Part shown: piece after piece, positions 15,963-24,454 of the stretch
How positions within the stretch are numbered: the stretch's first letter is position 1
Layout of the letters: each line of letters starts with the position of its first letter
NCBI GenBank assembly: GCA_964398985.1
Contig: CAYNOS010000010.1
Coordinates: 1-63,296, forward strand
Reading direction: 5' to 3'
DNA length: 63,296 bases
Source: CAYMRL01 sp964398985
GTDB lineage: Bacteria; Deinococcota; Deinococci; Deinococcales; Trueperaceae
Notes under the pieces: generated by a model
Database searches by the model: none
Told to the model about the DNA's origin: nothing
Seen by the model: only the letters and a program-made list of their open reading frames with translations
Made by a program: the position numbers and the translations under genes

Positions 15963-16484
15963 ATGGACACCAACTCAGACCGCGAAGCCGTCGGGGACAA
16001 CTTCGTCGTGGCGGACATCCTCGCCGAGTTCCGAAACCAGAAGAGCCTCGCCGACCGCGCCATCGAGCAACTCGCGGCCGAGGACTGGCACGCGGTGCTG
16101 GATCCCGAGGCCAACTCGCTCGCGGCGCTGGTCAAGCACGTCGGCGGCAACCTGCGCTCGCGCTGGACCGACTTCCTCACCACCGACGGCGAGAAGCCGG
16201 CGCGCGACCGCGACGGCGAGTTCGAGCCGGAGCACGACACACCCGAAGGACTGCGCGCAGGCTGGGAGCGCGGTTGGGCGATCGCGTTCGCGAGCATCGC
16301 TGCGCTGGGCGCCAGCGACCTTCAGAGAACCATCACGATCAGGCAGGAGCCGCTCAGCGTTCACACGGCGTTGCTGCGCAGCCTGGCTCACAGCGCCCAT
16401 CACGTCGGCCAGATCGTCATGTTGGCCAAGCACGCACGCGGCGCGCAGTGGCGCACGCTGTCGATACCCAAGCGCCGGCGTTGA
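15963..16484 (+). CDS. DinB-superfamily protein (DUF1572-like)
   Basis: 173-aa four-helix-bundle protein. The metal-site histidines appear as LVKHVGGN in the middle and SLAHSAHHVGQIVML near the C-terminus. Related to the DinB/DUF1572 families of unknown or thiol-transferase function. ATG 15963 is preferred to upstream codons because TAGCAT lies 5 nt before it. A second DinB-type gene is present at 8562 in this window. Confidence 0.83.
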   Translation: MDTNSDREAVGDNFVVADILAEFRNQKSLADRAIEQLAAEDWHAVLDPEANSLAALVKHVGGNLRSRWTDFLTTDGEKPARDRDGEFEPEHDTPEGLRAGWERGWAIAFASIAALGASDLQRTITIRQEPLSVHTALLRSLAHSAHHVGQIVMLAKHARGAQWRTLSIPKRRR

Positions 16485-16546
16485 CCTCGCCCGCTCGCCG
16501 GGCTTGAGCCGCCGGCTCACTTTCGCGCTCTAACGTAGGAGTCACG

Positions 16547-17632
16547 ATGATCGGCGCTGTTCGAACCGTCTGGTCGAACCCGTACGTGCGCGTGCTGGTG
16601 GCGGTCCTGCTCGTGGTGGCCGCCTACTTCGTGCTCAGAGCGTTCAAGCCGGCCGTGGTGGTGTTCCTCGCCGCGATGTCGCTGGCGTACGTGGTCAACC
16701 CGCTGGTCGGCTGGCTCGAGCGCATGGGAGCGCGGCGCGGCTTCGGGGTGGCGCTCGTCTACAGCCTGCTGGTGGTCTCGGTGGTCTTCGCCGGTCGGCT
16801 CGTTGGCCGGCTGCTGAGCGACGTGATGCAGCCGGGAGAGGACGGCCCCGCACTGGCCGAGTCGGTTGTCGAGTTCTTCGAGAGCCTGCCCGAGCAGCTG
16901 ATCGGCATGTTGCCGCCGCAGTTCGTGGGACTTGCCGAGGAGCCGATCCGGGCCCTCGGGGTGGGACTGTCGCGCGCCGTGCAGACCGCCCTACCGCAGC
17001 TCGCCTCGCTCGGCGGCAACGTCCTCGGTCTCGTCAGCGGCACCCTGGCCTCAGCCCTGCAGGCCTTCTTGATCCTCGTCGTGACTGCCTACGTCCTGTA
17101 CGACTTTCGCGGGTTCTCGAAGGTCCTGATGACGTTGGTGCCGCGCCCGTACCAGGAGGGGGTCGGTGGGTTGGCGGCGCGTCTCGACACGGTCATGGGC
17201 GCCTTCATCCGCGGCCAGCTGCTGGTCTCGCTCGGGGTCGGCCTGTTGATCTGGTTGGGGCTCGCGCTCGTGGGCAGCCCGGGAGCCGCCGCGATCGCGT
17301 TGTTCGCCGCGGTCATGAACCTGGTCCCGTTCCTCGGCAGCGTGGTGCCCGCCATCCCGGCCGTGCTGATGGTGATCACGCAGGGCTGGACGCCAGTGCT
17401 GCTGGTAGTGGGCGTGTTCGTGGTCGTCAACCAGATCGACAACCACGTGCTCACGCCTATGATCCTGGGGCGCACCACCCAGCTGCACCCGGTGACCGTG
17501 ATCGTCGCGGTACTCGGGGGCTTCTCGGCCTTCGGCCTGCTGGGCGGGATCCTGGCGGTGCCCGTGTGCGCGTTCATCAAGGTGCTGTACAGCGAGTTCT
17601 ACCTGCCGGGCCGCTTGTACCGGGAGGGTTGA
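16547..17632 (+). CDS. AI-2E family transporter (PerM/YhhT-like)
   Basis: 361-aa polytopic membrane protein with about eight hydrophobic segments and the AI-2E family C-terminal sequence VNQIDNHVLTPMILG followed by HPVTVIVAVLGG. Family members have been linked to export of autoinducer-2, Na+/H+ exchange and other substrates, so the substrate is open. A GGAG element precedes the ATG by about 7 nt. It ends 2 nt from the convergent small gene at 17635. Confidence 0.9.
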   Translation: MIGAVRTVWSNPYVRVLVAVLLVVAAYFVLRAFKPAVVVFLAAMSLAYVVNPLVGWLERMGARRGFGVALVYSLLVVSVVFAGRLVGRLLSDVMQPGEDGPALAESVVEFFESLPEQLIGMLPPQFVGLAEEPIRALGVGLSRAVQTALPQLASLGGNVLGLVSGTLASALQAFLILVVTAYVLYDFRGFSKVLMTLVPRPYQEGVGGLAARLDTVMGAFIRGQLLVSLGVGLLIWLGLALVGSPGAAAIALFAAVMNLVPFLGSVVPAIPAVLMVITQGWTPVLLVVGVFVVVNQIDNHVLTPMILGRTTQLHPVTVIVAVLGGFSAFGLLGGILAVPVCAFIKVLYSEFYLPGRLYREG

Positions 17633-17634
17633 GC

Positions 17635-17853
17635 TCAGCGCCTCAGCAGCTCCGAGGTGGCCCGGAAACCGACGAGGCCGACTGCCAGCGCCCGCGCCGC
17701 GGTGCCTAGCGGCGAGCTCGTCAGCATGGCCCGCTCGACGGCGAACTCCAGCAGCCTCTCCGGCTCCAGCGCCGCGCGCAGCAGCCGCTGCGGCTCGGCG
17801 CGGTCGGCCGCTTGCCGCAGTCTGGCCTTGGCCAACTCGACGCGCGCAGACAC
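17635..17853 (-). CDS. Small protein downstream of yqjE-like gene (YqjK-like position)
   Basis: 72 aa, basic helical N-terminal half (ARVELAKARLRQAADR) and a weakly hydrophobic C-terminal half ending LLRR. No confident family. It abuts the YqjE-like gene with no gap and takes the place of yqjK in the enterobacterial yqjD-yqjE-yqjK order, so it may be a functional counterpart. Confidence 0.6.
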   Translation of the reverse strand: MSARVELAKARLRQAADRAEPQRLLRAALEPERLLEFAVERAMLTSSPLGTAARALAVGLVGFRATSELLRR

Positions 17854-18159
17854 CTAGCCCACCGCCTTGCGCCGCGTGCTCGCCAGCACCACCCAGGCCG
17901 CCAGCGCCACCAGGACCCACAACACGCCACCGGTCAGCAGGGCGGCCTGCGGCGTCGTCATGCGCGCTTCGAGCGCCAAGAACAGCGCCCACACCATCAA
18001 GCCGGCGCCGCCGAGCACCAGCACGGCCGCGACGGCGGCGAAACCTGCCAGCAGCGCCAGTCGCGAGCCGACCCGCGACACGTCGTCGGTGACGTCGCGC
18101 GCTTGCGCCGCCAGCAGATCCACGAACGCGATGCCCACGTCCACCAGGCTGCGCAGCAT
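17854..18159 (-). CDS. Phage-holin-family / YqjE-like membrane protein
   Basis: 101-aa protein: an amphipathic N-terminal helix (residues 1-30), then two strongly hydrophobic segments (about 33-60 and 73-93), ending in a basic tail. This matches the DUF1469/Phage_holin_3_6 (YqjE) pattern. In E. coli YqjE works beside the ribosome-associated membrane anchor YqjD in stationary phase. It follows the YqjD-like gene by 4 nt. Confidence 0.8.
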   Translation of the reverse strand: MLRSLVDVGIAFVDLLAAQARDVTDDVSRVGSRLALLAGFAAVAAVLVLGGAGLMVWALFLALEARMTTPQAALLTGGVLWVLVALAAWVVLASTRRKAVG

Positions 18160-18163
18160 GGGG

Positions 18164-18550
18164 CTACCGGCTCTTGGTGGTCAGCCAGCCGAGGGCGAAC
18201 CCCACGCCGAGGGCGGTCAGCATGGCCGTGACCGGGCGTTCCTCGATGGTGTGCTCGACGGTGCCGATCGCCTTGGCGCCCTGCTCCTTGATGGTCTCGG
18301 CGGTGCCGGCAGCGCCTTCCCTGAGCTTGGCGAGTAGCGCTTCGCCCTCTTCCATCAGCTTCTGCCGAGCGGCCTGGGTGACGTCCTTGGCCGCGTCGTA
18401 GGCGCCGGCCGCGCCGTCCTTGAGGCGGCTCTTGCCCGCCTCGGCGACGCGCGCCAGTTCGTCCTTGAGGTTGGTGAGCTCGGTTCTGAGCGCAGCCAGT
18501 TCCTTCTGAACGTCGGCTTCCGATTTGCGGTTCTCGATCTGCGTGGCCAT
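18164..18550 (-). CDS. DUF883 / ElaB-YqjD-like membrane-anchored protein
   Basis: 128 aa. Residues ~8-50 form a charged coiled coil (ADVQKELAALRTELTNLKDE), a repetitive Ala/Lys/Glu helix follows, and the C-terminus has one glycine-containing hydrophobic segment ending LGWLTTKSR, the ElaB/YqjD anchor type. Such proteins tether ribosomes or envelope factors to the inner membrane. First gene of a three-gene minus-strand operon; divergent from the ABC exporter. Confidence 0.82.
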   Translation of the reverse strand: MATQIENRKSEADVQKELAALRTELTNLKDELARVAEAGKSRLKDGAAGAYDAAKDVTQAARQKLMEEGEALLAKLREGAAGTAETIKEQGAKAIGTVEHTIEERPVTAMLTALGVGFALGWLTTKSR

Positions 18551-18684
18551 CAGCCACCTCCAGTCGTGTGATGGGCGGCCAAGAGCCGCCCGCGTGGTGA
18601 GAGCAAGGTAGCAGGCGGTTCTGAGCCTCTCTCATGCAGGGAGTGAAAGACGCATGAGTCGCGGTGGGGGTAAGCTACCTGCCC

Positions 18685-20547
18685 GTGCACCGCGGCACCC
18701 GACCACCGACGCAGGCGCCAGCCCCAAGCGGCTGGCGCGTTCACCTCAGCGATCTGCGCTCGACGCTGGCGCTGGTGTGGGAGACGAGCCGCTCGCGGCT
18801 GCTGCTGATCGTGGCGCTCAGCTTGGCGCAAGCGGTGATGCCGGCGCTCAGCATGTGGGTGGCGAAGCTGCTGCTCGACGCCGTCGCCGAGGCCATCGCC
18901 GGCGCCCTCGGGACCCCCGAGGAGGCGCTGCGGCGGATGCTCGGCCTGCTGCTGCTGCAGATCGGGATCATCGCGGTGGGCAACGTGATCGGCACCGTGC
19001 AGAGCGCCACCCGCGAACTGCTCGGCGACGGCCTGCAGAACCGCATCAGCCGCCGCATCCTCGCCAAGGCCAACCAGCTCGACCTGGCGCAGTTCGAGGA
19101 CTCCAAGAGCTACGACATGCTGCAGAACGCCTACCGCGAGGTGGGCAGCCGTCCGCTGGGCGTCTTCACGCAGATCATCGCGCTCGGGCAGTCCCTGGTG
19201 ACGCTCGGCTCGGTCAGCGCGCTGATGGTGCAGCTCGGACCCTTGATCGTGCCGTTGGTGCTGCTGGCGTCGGTGCCGGCGGTCGTCACGCAGTCGCGCT
19301 TCGGGACCGAAGGCTACCGGATGATCCGTCGGCAAGCCGCCGACGCGCGCCGCCAGAACTACCTCGGCAACCTGATGACCAACGATCAGATGGTCAAGGA
19401 GATCCGGCTGTTCGGGTTCGGCGACTACCTGATGGAGCAGTGGCAGACCTACTACCTGGGCTTCCGAAGACAACTCGTCTCGCTGATCTCGCGCCGGAGC
19501 GGTTGGGGGCTGTTGGCTTCGCTGGTGTCGACCGGCATGGTCGGCGCCGCCACCGTGATGGTGCTCAGGCGCGCCGCCGCTGGTGCGCTCACCGTCGGCG
19601 ACTTCGGCCTCTTCCTGCAGGGCATCAACCAGCTCCAGAGCCAGTTCTCGACCTTGCTGTCCGGCGTCACCGGCGTGTACATGAACCTCCTGTACATGCG
19701 CAACCTGTTCGAGTTCCTGGAGCTGCCCTCGCCGGACCACGAGGCCGGCGAGCAGTGGGAAGGACGCATCGACTCCTTGGAGTTCAAGGACGTCTACTTC
19801 CGCTACCCGCTGACCGAGCGCGACGTGTTGCGGGGCGTCTCGTTCAGGGTCGAGCGGGGACAGACCCTCGCGCTCGTCGGCGAGAACGGGGCCGGCAAGT
19901 CGACGATCGTCAAGCTGATGACCGGCCTCTACCGTCCCACCCGCGGCCAGGTGCTGGTCAACGGCCAGGACGCCGCCGGCTTCAGCCCGTCGAGCCTGAG
20001 GCGCGAGATGAGCACCGTGTTCCAGGACTTCGGCCAGTACCAGATGACGGTCAGGGAGAACATCGCCATCGGGCGTATCGAGGCCGCCGCATCCGACGCC
20101 GAGGTGGAGCGCGCCGCGCATCAGGCGGGCGCCGACGGGTTCATCGAGGAGCTACCGGCGGGTTACGACAACATGCTCGGCCGCTGGTTCGAGGGCGGCC
20201 GGCAACTATCCGGCGGACAGTGGCAGCGCATCGCGCTGGCGCGCCTCTACTTCCGCGGCGGCTCGGTGCTGGTCTTCGACGAGCCCACCTCGGCGCTCGA
20301 CGCCGATGCCGAGTTCGAGGTGATCGAGTCGCTGCGGGCGCAGGCCCAAGGACGCATCACCGTGATCGTCTCCCACCGCTTCAGCACCGTGAGGATGGCC
20401 GAGCGGATCGTCGTGCTGCAGGACGGCGAGATCATCGAGAACGGCTCGCACGACGAGTTGCTCGAGTACAGCGGGGTGTACGCCCGCATGTTCCTGCGCC
20501 AGGCGCGCGGCTACCTGCAGGGTTACGAGGAGCTCGACGCCATCTGA
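18685..20547 (+). CDS. ABC exporter, fused membrane and ATPase domains
   Basis: About 620 aa. An N-terminal six-helix exporter domain (to about 330) is followed by an ATPase with Walker A GENGAGKST, Q-loop FQDF, signature LSGGQWQR, Walker B VLVFDEPTSALD and VSHRFS. Works as a dimer, most likely exporting a lipid, peptide or drug. The start is set at GTG 18685 because TAAGCT (18671-18676) lies 8 nt upstream, like several leaderless starts here; GTG 18664 is the alternative and would add seven residues. The last 25 nt overlap the convergent FMN reductase gene. Confidence 0.9.
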   Translation: MHRGTRPPTQAPAPSGWRVHLSDLRSTLALVWETSRSRLLLIVALSLAQAVMPALSMWVAKLLLDAVAEAIAGALGTPEEALRRMLGLLLLQIGIIAVGNVIGTVQSATRELLGDGLQNRISRRILAKANQLDLAQFEDSKSYDMLQNAYREVGSRPLGVFTQIIALGQSLVTLGSVSALMVQLGPLIVPLVLLASVPAVVTQSRFGTEGYRMIRRQAADARRQNYLGNLMTNDQMVKEIRLFGFGDYLMEQWQTYYLGFRRQLVSLISRRSGWGLLASLVSTGMVGAATVMVLRRAAAGALTVGDFGLFLQGINQLQSQFSTLLSGVTGVYMNLLYMRNLFEFLELPSPDHEAGEQWEGRIDSLEFKDVYFRYPLTERDVLRGVSFRVERGQTLALVGENGAGKSTIVKLMTGLYRPTRGQVLVNGQDAAGFSPSSLRREMSTVFQDFGQYQMTVRENIAIGRIEAAASDAEVERAAHQAGADGFIEELPAGYDNMLGRWFEGGRQLSGGQWQRIALARLYFRGGSVLVFDEPTSALDADAEFEVIESLRAQAQGRITVIVSHRFSTVRMAERIVVLQDGEIIENGSHDELLEYSGVYARMFLRQARGYLQGYEELDAI

Positions 20548-21158
20548 GGCCGCGGCTGGGCCGCCCCGGCGCGCAACGGCCGCAAGGTCTCGTCGAGCCT
20601 GACGAGCTCGTCGAGCATCGCGCCGGCGGTCTTGTCGGTGGCGGCGGGCGGCACGAAACTACCGTCGGCAGCCAGATGCTCTCTGACCATGGAGATCGCC
20701 ACGTTGGCGACGGTCGGCACCATGCCGAGGACGGCCACGACCTGGCGCAGCGCCGCCGCCGCCCGCGTGCCGGCGGAGACACCGCCATAGCTGACGATGC
20801 CGAGCGGCTTGCGCAGCCACTCGCGGCAGAGGTAGTCGATGGCGTTCTTCAGCGGGGCGCTGTAGGCGGCGTTGTACTCGGGGGTGACCATCACGACGGC
20901 GTCGGCGGCCGCGACGCGCGCGCTCCACGCCTTGGTGTGCTCGTGCAGGTAGTTCTGCAGGCGCGGGTGGTTCGGTTCGTCCATCATCGGCAGGGCGAGC
21001 GCCTGGAGATCGGCGAAGTCGATCTCGAAAGCGCCGTGTCCGGTGGCGATCCTCTCGAGCCAGCGAGCCACCGACAGCCCGAGCCGGCTGGGGCGGGTCG
21101 AACCGACGATGATCAGTAGCCGGGGGCGGCCAGCAGGTGGGCTGGGATCGTGAGGCAT
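20523..21158 (-). CDS. NADPH-dependent FMN reductase
   Basis: 211-aa flavodoxin-fold protein with the FMN phosphate-binding loop GSTRPSRLG near the N-terminus and the family motif VMVTPEYNAAYSAPLKNAID. Residues past ~185 are a Pro/Ser-rich tail. Reduces FMN, quinones or azo compounds with NAD(P)H. The 3' end overlaps the 3' end of the ABC exporter by 25 nt on the opposite strand. Confidence 0.9.
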   Translation of the reverse strand: MPHDPSPPAGRPRLLIIVGSTRPSRLGLSVARWLERIATGHGAFEIDFADLQALALPMMDEPNHPRLQNYLHEHTKAWSARVAAADAVVMVTPEYNAAYSAPLKNAIDYLCREWLRKPLGIVSYGGVSAGTRAAAALRQVVAVLGMVPTVANVAISMVREHLAADGSFVPPAATDKTAGAMLDELVRLDETLRPLRAGAAQPRPQMASSSS

Positions 21159-21254
21159 CCTGCGAAGCTAACATGTACTTCAGCGACGTCCCTGTCGCCA
21201 CCGCATCACCTCGTTGCACCCGGAGCGCCGACGCGTTCCTGGAAGGAGATTGGC

Positions 21255-21695
21255 ATGCCGGTCAGCAAAGCCAACGCACGTTGGGAAGGCACACTCAAGG
21301 AGGGCCGCGGCACGATGCGCCTGCCCAGTGGAACGTACGAAGGCCCGTTCACGTTCGTCTCGCGCTTCGAGACGGGCGCCGGCAAGGAGACGGGCACCAA
21401 CCCCGAGGAGCTGATCGCGGCAGCGCATGCGGGCTGCTTCGCGATGGCGCTTTCCGGCCGCCTGGTGGCCGCCGGCTTCACCGCCGAGAGCATCGACGCC
21501 GAAGCTCAGGTGACGATGAGCCGCGGCGAGGGCGGCGCCGCCATCACCAAGAGCCACCTGGTCGTGCGGGCCAAGGTGCCGGGCATGAGCGACGCCGCGT
21601 TCCAGACGGAAGCCGCGGCCGCCAAGGCAGGCTGCCCCGTCAGCAAGGCCCTCGCGTCCCTGGAGATCACGCTGGACGCCGAGTTGGCTTCCTGA
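21255..21695 (+). CDS. OsmC-family peroxiredoxin
   Basis: 146-aa OsmC protein with the two catalytic cysteines C61 (HAGCFAMALS) and C127 (KAGCPVSKAL), Arg37 and Glu52 in the expected places. Reduces organic hydroperoxides, usually with lipoyl-based reductants. ATG 21255 follows GGAAGGAGAT. The length equals E. coli OsmC. Divergent from the FMN reductase, so a shared stress response is possible. Confidence 0.95.
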   Translation: MPVSKANARWEGTLKEGRGTMRLPSGTYEGPFTFVSRFETGAGKETGTNPEELIAAAHAGCFAMALSGRLVAAGFTAESIDAEAQVTMSRGEGGAAITKSHLVVRAKVPGMSDAAFQTEAAAAKAGCPVSKALASLEITLDAELAS

Positions 21696-21710
21696 GTTAG
21701 CTGCCTGGGG

Positions 21711-22205
21711 TTACGGGCGGCGCCTGGTCGGCAACCGCAGGATGTACCAGATGCCGTAGATGGCCACGGCAGCCACGACCGCCGCCGCCCACAACGTCTC
21801 GATACGGAACAGGAAGTAGTAGATGCTCGAGGCGCTGAAGAGAGCGATCATGCTCGGCGCGTAGATCTTCAGCCACAGCGGCACGCCCTTGCCGGCCTGG
21901 AAGTCGCGCACCCAGGTGCCGAAGGTCGGGTGGTTCATCACGCGGTTGTAGAGGCGCGGGCTCGAGCGCGCGAACATGAACGCAGCGATCAGGATGAACA
22001 CGGTGCCGGGCAGGCCGGGCAGCATGTAGCCGAGGATCCCTAGGCCGAGAAAGAAGATCCCCAGCCCACGCAAAGTCCAGCGCACCACGCGGCTCTTGTT
22101 GAGGTCCAACTGGGCGCTGTAGTCGACGAAGGGTCTGGCCTCGGTCGCCAGCTTCACGAGCTTGGCGGTGCCGACATCGCTGGTGCGCTCACTTCGGTCG
22201 TTCAC
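21711..22205 (-). CDS. YbaN-family (DUF454) membrane protein
   Basis: 164 aa. The family signature is seen as GLGILGYMLPGLPGTVFILIAAFMFARSSPR in outline, then NHPTFGTWVRDFQ, followed by two hydrophobic segments near the C-terminus. DUF454 proteins are small inner-membrane proteins of unknown role. The N-terminal 45 residues are charged and cytosolic. Divergent from cspA. Confidence 0.88.
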   Translation of the reverse strand: MNDRSERTSDVGTAKLVKLATEARPFVDYSAQLDLNKSRVVRWTLRGLGIFFLGLGILGYMLPGLPGTVFILIAAFMFARSSPRLYNRVMNHPTFGTWVRDFQAGKGVPLWLKIYAPSMIALFSASSIYYFLFRIETLWAAAVVAAVAIYGIWYILRLPTRRRP

Positions 22206-22305
22206 AACTCCGGCAGTCTACCCCCATCCCAGTGAGCGTGACTGCGCTGGATGAGCCGAGGTGAGCCGCGGTGGGAACCTGAACGCGAGATGAACGTGCT
22301 TCCGC

Positions 22306-22334
22306 TTGCAAATGACGCGGCGAGCGCGTACACT
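22306..22334 (+). promoter_or_regulatory. cspA promoter and long 5' leader
   Basis: TTGCAA (22306-22311), exactly 17 bp, TACACT (22329-22334). Transcription starting near 22341 gives a leader of about 95 nt before the cspA ATG at 22436. Long leaders of cold-shock genes often fold into temperature-responsive structures. No classic cold-box sequence was recognised. Confidence 0.72.
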
Positions 22335-22435
22335 CAACATCGTTCCGAGACAACCTATAGGGAAGTTTCAGAACTTGGGCTTCACGGCCCGAAATCAACC
22401 AGTGCCCGCACGGCGGGCAAGTAGGGAACAGGTAC

Positions 22436-22663
22436 ATGGCAACAGGCAAGGTCAAGTGGTTCAGCGGCGAAAAGGGCTTCGGATTCATCGAACAGGGCGG
22501 CGGTCAGCCTGACGTGTTCGTGCATTTCACGGCCATTCAGGGCTCCGGATTCCGTAACCTCAACGAAGGCGACGAAGTCACCTTCGACGTCGAGCAGGGC
22601 AAGAAGGGCCTTCAGGCCGCCAACGTGGTCGTCACCACGCAGGCTGCCGGCGGTCGCTACTGA
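22436..22663 (+). CDS. Cold-shock protein
   Basis: 75-aa single cold-shock domain. RNP1 appears as KGFGFI (residues 14-19) and RNP2 as VFVHF; the N-terminus GKVKWFSGEKG is typical. Binds single-stranded RNA and DNA, melting secondary structure. The gene is monocistronic, with a promoter upstream and a strong hairpin downstream. Confidence 0.97.
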   Translation: MATGKVKWFSGEKGFGFIEQGGGQPDVFVHFTAIQGSGFRNLNEGDEVTFDVEQGKKGLQAANVVVTTQAAGGRY

Positions 22664-22696
22664 TCCTCTAATTCAGACAGTTAGCTGACTAACTGA

Positions 22697-22750
22697 CGCC
22701 CGGCCCGGGTGAAGCGCGTGACCGCGCGGCTTTCCCGGCCGGGCGTTCTC
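22697..22750 (+). terminator. cspA terminator hairpin
   Basis: CGCCCGGCCCGGG (22697-22709) pairs with CCCGGCCGGGCG (22734-22745), leaving one bulge, followed by TTCTCGTT. It lies 34 nt after the cspA stop and 43 nt from the convergent livF stop, so it may serve both directions. Confidence 0.75.
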
Positions 22751-22788
22751 GTTGTCTCCGTCAGCGACGAGTCGCGGCTCGCGCGCGC

Positions 22789-23607
22789 TCAGTTCCAGCG
22801 GCGTCTACGGCGCCGGACGTGCAAGCGCGCCTCCTCGGGCGCGTGGCTCTGCACGCCGAGGTAGAACTCGCGCACGTTCTCGTTGTCCCTGAGCTCGTCG
22901 GCGCTGCCCTCGAGCACGAAGCGGCCGCCCTCCAGCACGTAGCCGTAGTCGGCGATGGCGAGGGCCTGGTTGGCGTTCTGCTCGACCAGCAGGATTCCCA
23001 TGCCCTGCTGGTTGATGTTTCGGATGACGCCGAAGATCTCCTCGACCAGCAGCGGCGCCAGGCCGAGGCTCGGCTCGTCGAGCATCAGCAGTTTGGGTTT
23101 GGCCATCAACGCCCTGGCGATCGCGAGCATCTGCTGCTCGCCGCCGGAGAGCGTGCCGGAGTCCTGCTTGTGGCGCTCCAGCAGCCGCGGGAACAGCCGA
23201 TACACCTCGTCGAGGTCGGCGCGCACGCCGGCGGCGTCGCGCCGGTGGTACGCCCCCAGGCGCAGGCTCTCGCCCACCGACAGATCGGGGAACATGCCGC
23301 GGTCCTCCACCACGTAGGCGATGCCGGCCTGCGAGATCCGCTCGGTGTCCCAGCGGGTGACGTCGCGTCCGAGAACGCGCACGCTGCCCTTGCGCGGCTC
23401 GTCGTCGATCAGCGCCATGATCGTCTTGAGCAGTGTGCTCTTGCCCGCGCCGTTGGAGCCGAGCACCGCGACGCAGCTGCCGGCCGCCACGCTCAGCGAC
23501 ACGCCCTTGAGGACCCGCAGTTGGCGGTGGTAGCCGCTCTCGACGGTCACCACCTCGAGTAGCGGCGGTCCCCCGTTGCCGCCTGGCAGGTTCGCCGCGG
23601 CGCTCAC
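22789..23607 (-). CDS. livF: Branched-chain amino acid ABC transporter ATPase (LivF)
   Basis: 272-aa ATPase of the LivF group: Walker A GSNGAGKST, signature LSGGEQQMLAIARALM, Walker B LLMLDEPSLGLAP, a motif diagnostic of LivF. The C-terminal tail is longer than usual and very basic (last ~8 residues mostly Arg). The start is GTG overlapping the livG stop (GTGA). Final gene of the liv operon; works as a heterodimer with LivG under the LivH/LivM channel. Confidence 0.93.
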   Translation of the reverse strand: MSAAANLPGGNGGPPLLEVVTVESGYHRQLRVLKGVSLSVAAGSCVAVLGSNGAGKSTLLKTIMALIDDEPRKGSVRVLGRDVTRWDTERISQAGIAYVVEDRGMFPDLSVGESLRLGAYHRRDAAGVRADLDEVYRLFPRLLERHKQDSGTLSGGEQQMLAIARALMAKPKLLMLDEPSLGLAPLLVEEIFGVIRNINQQGMGILLVEQNANQALAIADYGYVLEGGRFVLEGSADELRDNENVREFYLGVQSHAPEEARLHVRRRRRRWN

Positions 23608-24395
23608 GGCGCCGCACCGGTCGTGAGGCGCGAGCCTCCGAGGTAGGCGCGCACCACGTCGGGATGGTCCTGCACCTCGGAGGGCGTGCCGTCGGCGATG
23701 AGGGTGCCGTGGTCGAGCACCAGCACCCGCTCGGCGAGCCGGCTCACGACCCGCAGGTCATGCTCGACGACCAGCATGGTGAGGCCGAGCTGCGACTTGA
23801 GGCGCAGCAGGGTGACCATCATGTCGTCCTTCTCCTCGACCATCATGCCGGCGGTGGGCTCGTCGAGCAGCAGCAGCGCCGGCTCCGCCGCCAGCGCCCG
23901 CGCCACCTCGATCAGCTTCTGAACGCCGTACGGCAGCGAGCCCACGCGCTGGTCGCGGTACGCCTGCAGGTCGAGCAGGTCGAGAAGCTCCTCGGCCCGG
24001 CGCCGCTGCGAAACCTCGTCGCGTGCCCAGGAAGGCAGCGAGAGCATCGCGCTGAACACGTTGGCGGTGACGTGCAGGTGGCGGCCGAGAAGCAGGTTGT
24101 CGAGGCAGGTGAGGTTCTTGAACAGCTCGATGTTCTGGAAGCTGCGCGCGATGCCGAGTCGCGCCACGCGGTGTGGAGGCGTGCCGGTGATGTCCTGGCC
24201 GCGCCACTTGACCGCGCCGTGCTGCGGGCGATAGAAGCCGCAGACGACGTTGAAGATGCTGGTCTTGCCGGCGCCGTTCGGTCCGATGAGCGCGGCCACC
24301 TCGCCCTCCGCCAAGGCGAAGCTGACGGAGGAGAGAGCGTTCAGGCCGCGGAAGGCGAGACTGACGTCGTCGAGCTCCAAGAGAACTGGCTGCAC
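23604..24395 (-). CDS. livG: Branched-chain amino acid ABC transporter ATPase (LivG)
   Basis: 263-aa ATPase: Walker A GPNGAGKTS, the LivG-specific segment GIARSFQNIELF, Walker B LLLLDEPTAGMM and VVEHDL. The signature motif is degenerate: LPYGVQKLIEVARAL replaces LSGGQ, as often seen in LivG. Follows the binding-protein gene after a strong hairpin (24406-24439). Confidence 0.93.
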   Translation of the reverse strand: MQPVLLELDDVSLAFRGLNALSSVSFALAEGEVAALIGPNGAGKTSIFNVVCGFYRPQHGAVKWRGQDITGTPPHRVARLGIARSFQNIELFKNLTCLDNLLLGRHLHVTANVFSAMLSLPSWARDEVSQRRRAEELLDLLDLQAYRDQRVGSLPYGVQKLIEVARALAAEPALLLLDEPTAGMMVEEKDDMMVTLLRLKSQLGLTMLVVEHDLRVVSRLAERVLVLDHGTLIADGTPSEVQDHPDVVRAYLGGSRLTTGAAP

Positions 24396-24405
24396 GTTAG
24401 CTATC

Positions 24406-24439
24406 GCGGTGGGGCGGGCACCTTGCCCCGCCCCACCGC
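24406..24439 (-). terminator. 13-bp hairpin between livK and livG
   Basis: GCGGTGGGGCGGG (24406-24418) pairs perfectly with CCCGCCCCACCGC (24427-24439) around 8 nt. It lies directly after the binding-protein stop and before livG. No T-run follows on the minus strand, so it may protect the livK mRNA 3' end or partly attenuate transcription, raising binding-protein yield over the ATPases. Confidence 0.7.
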
Positions 24440-24454
24440 CAGGTCCTTCCTAGG

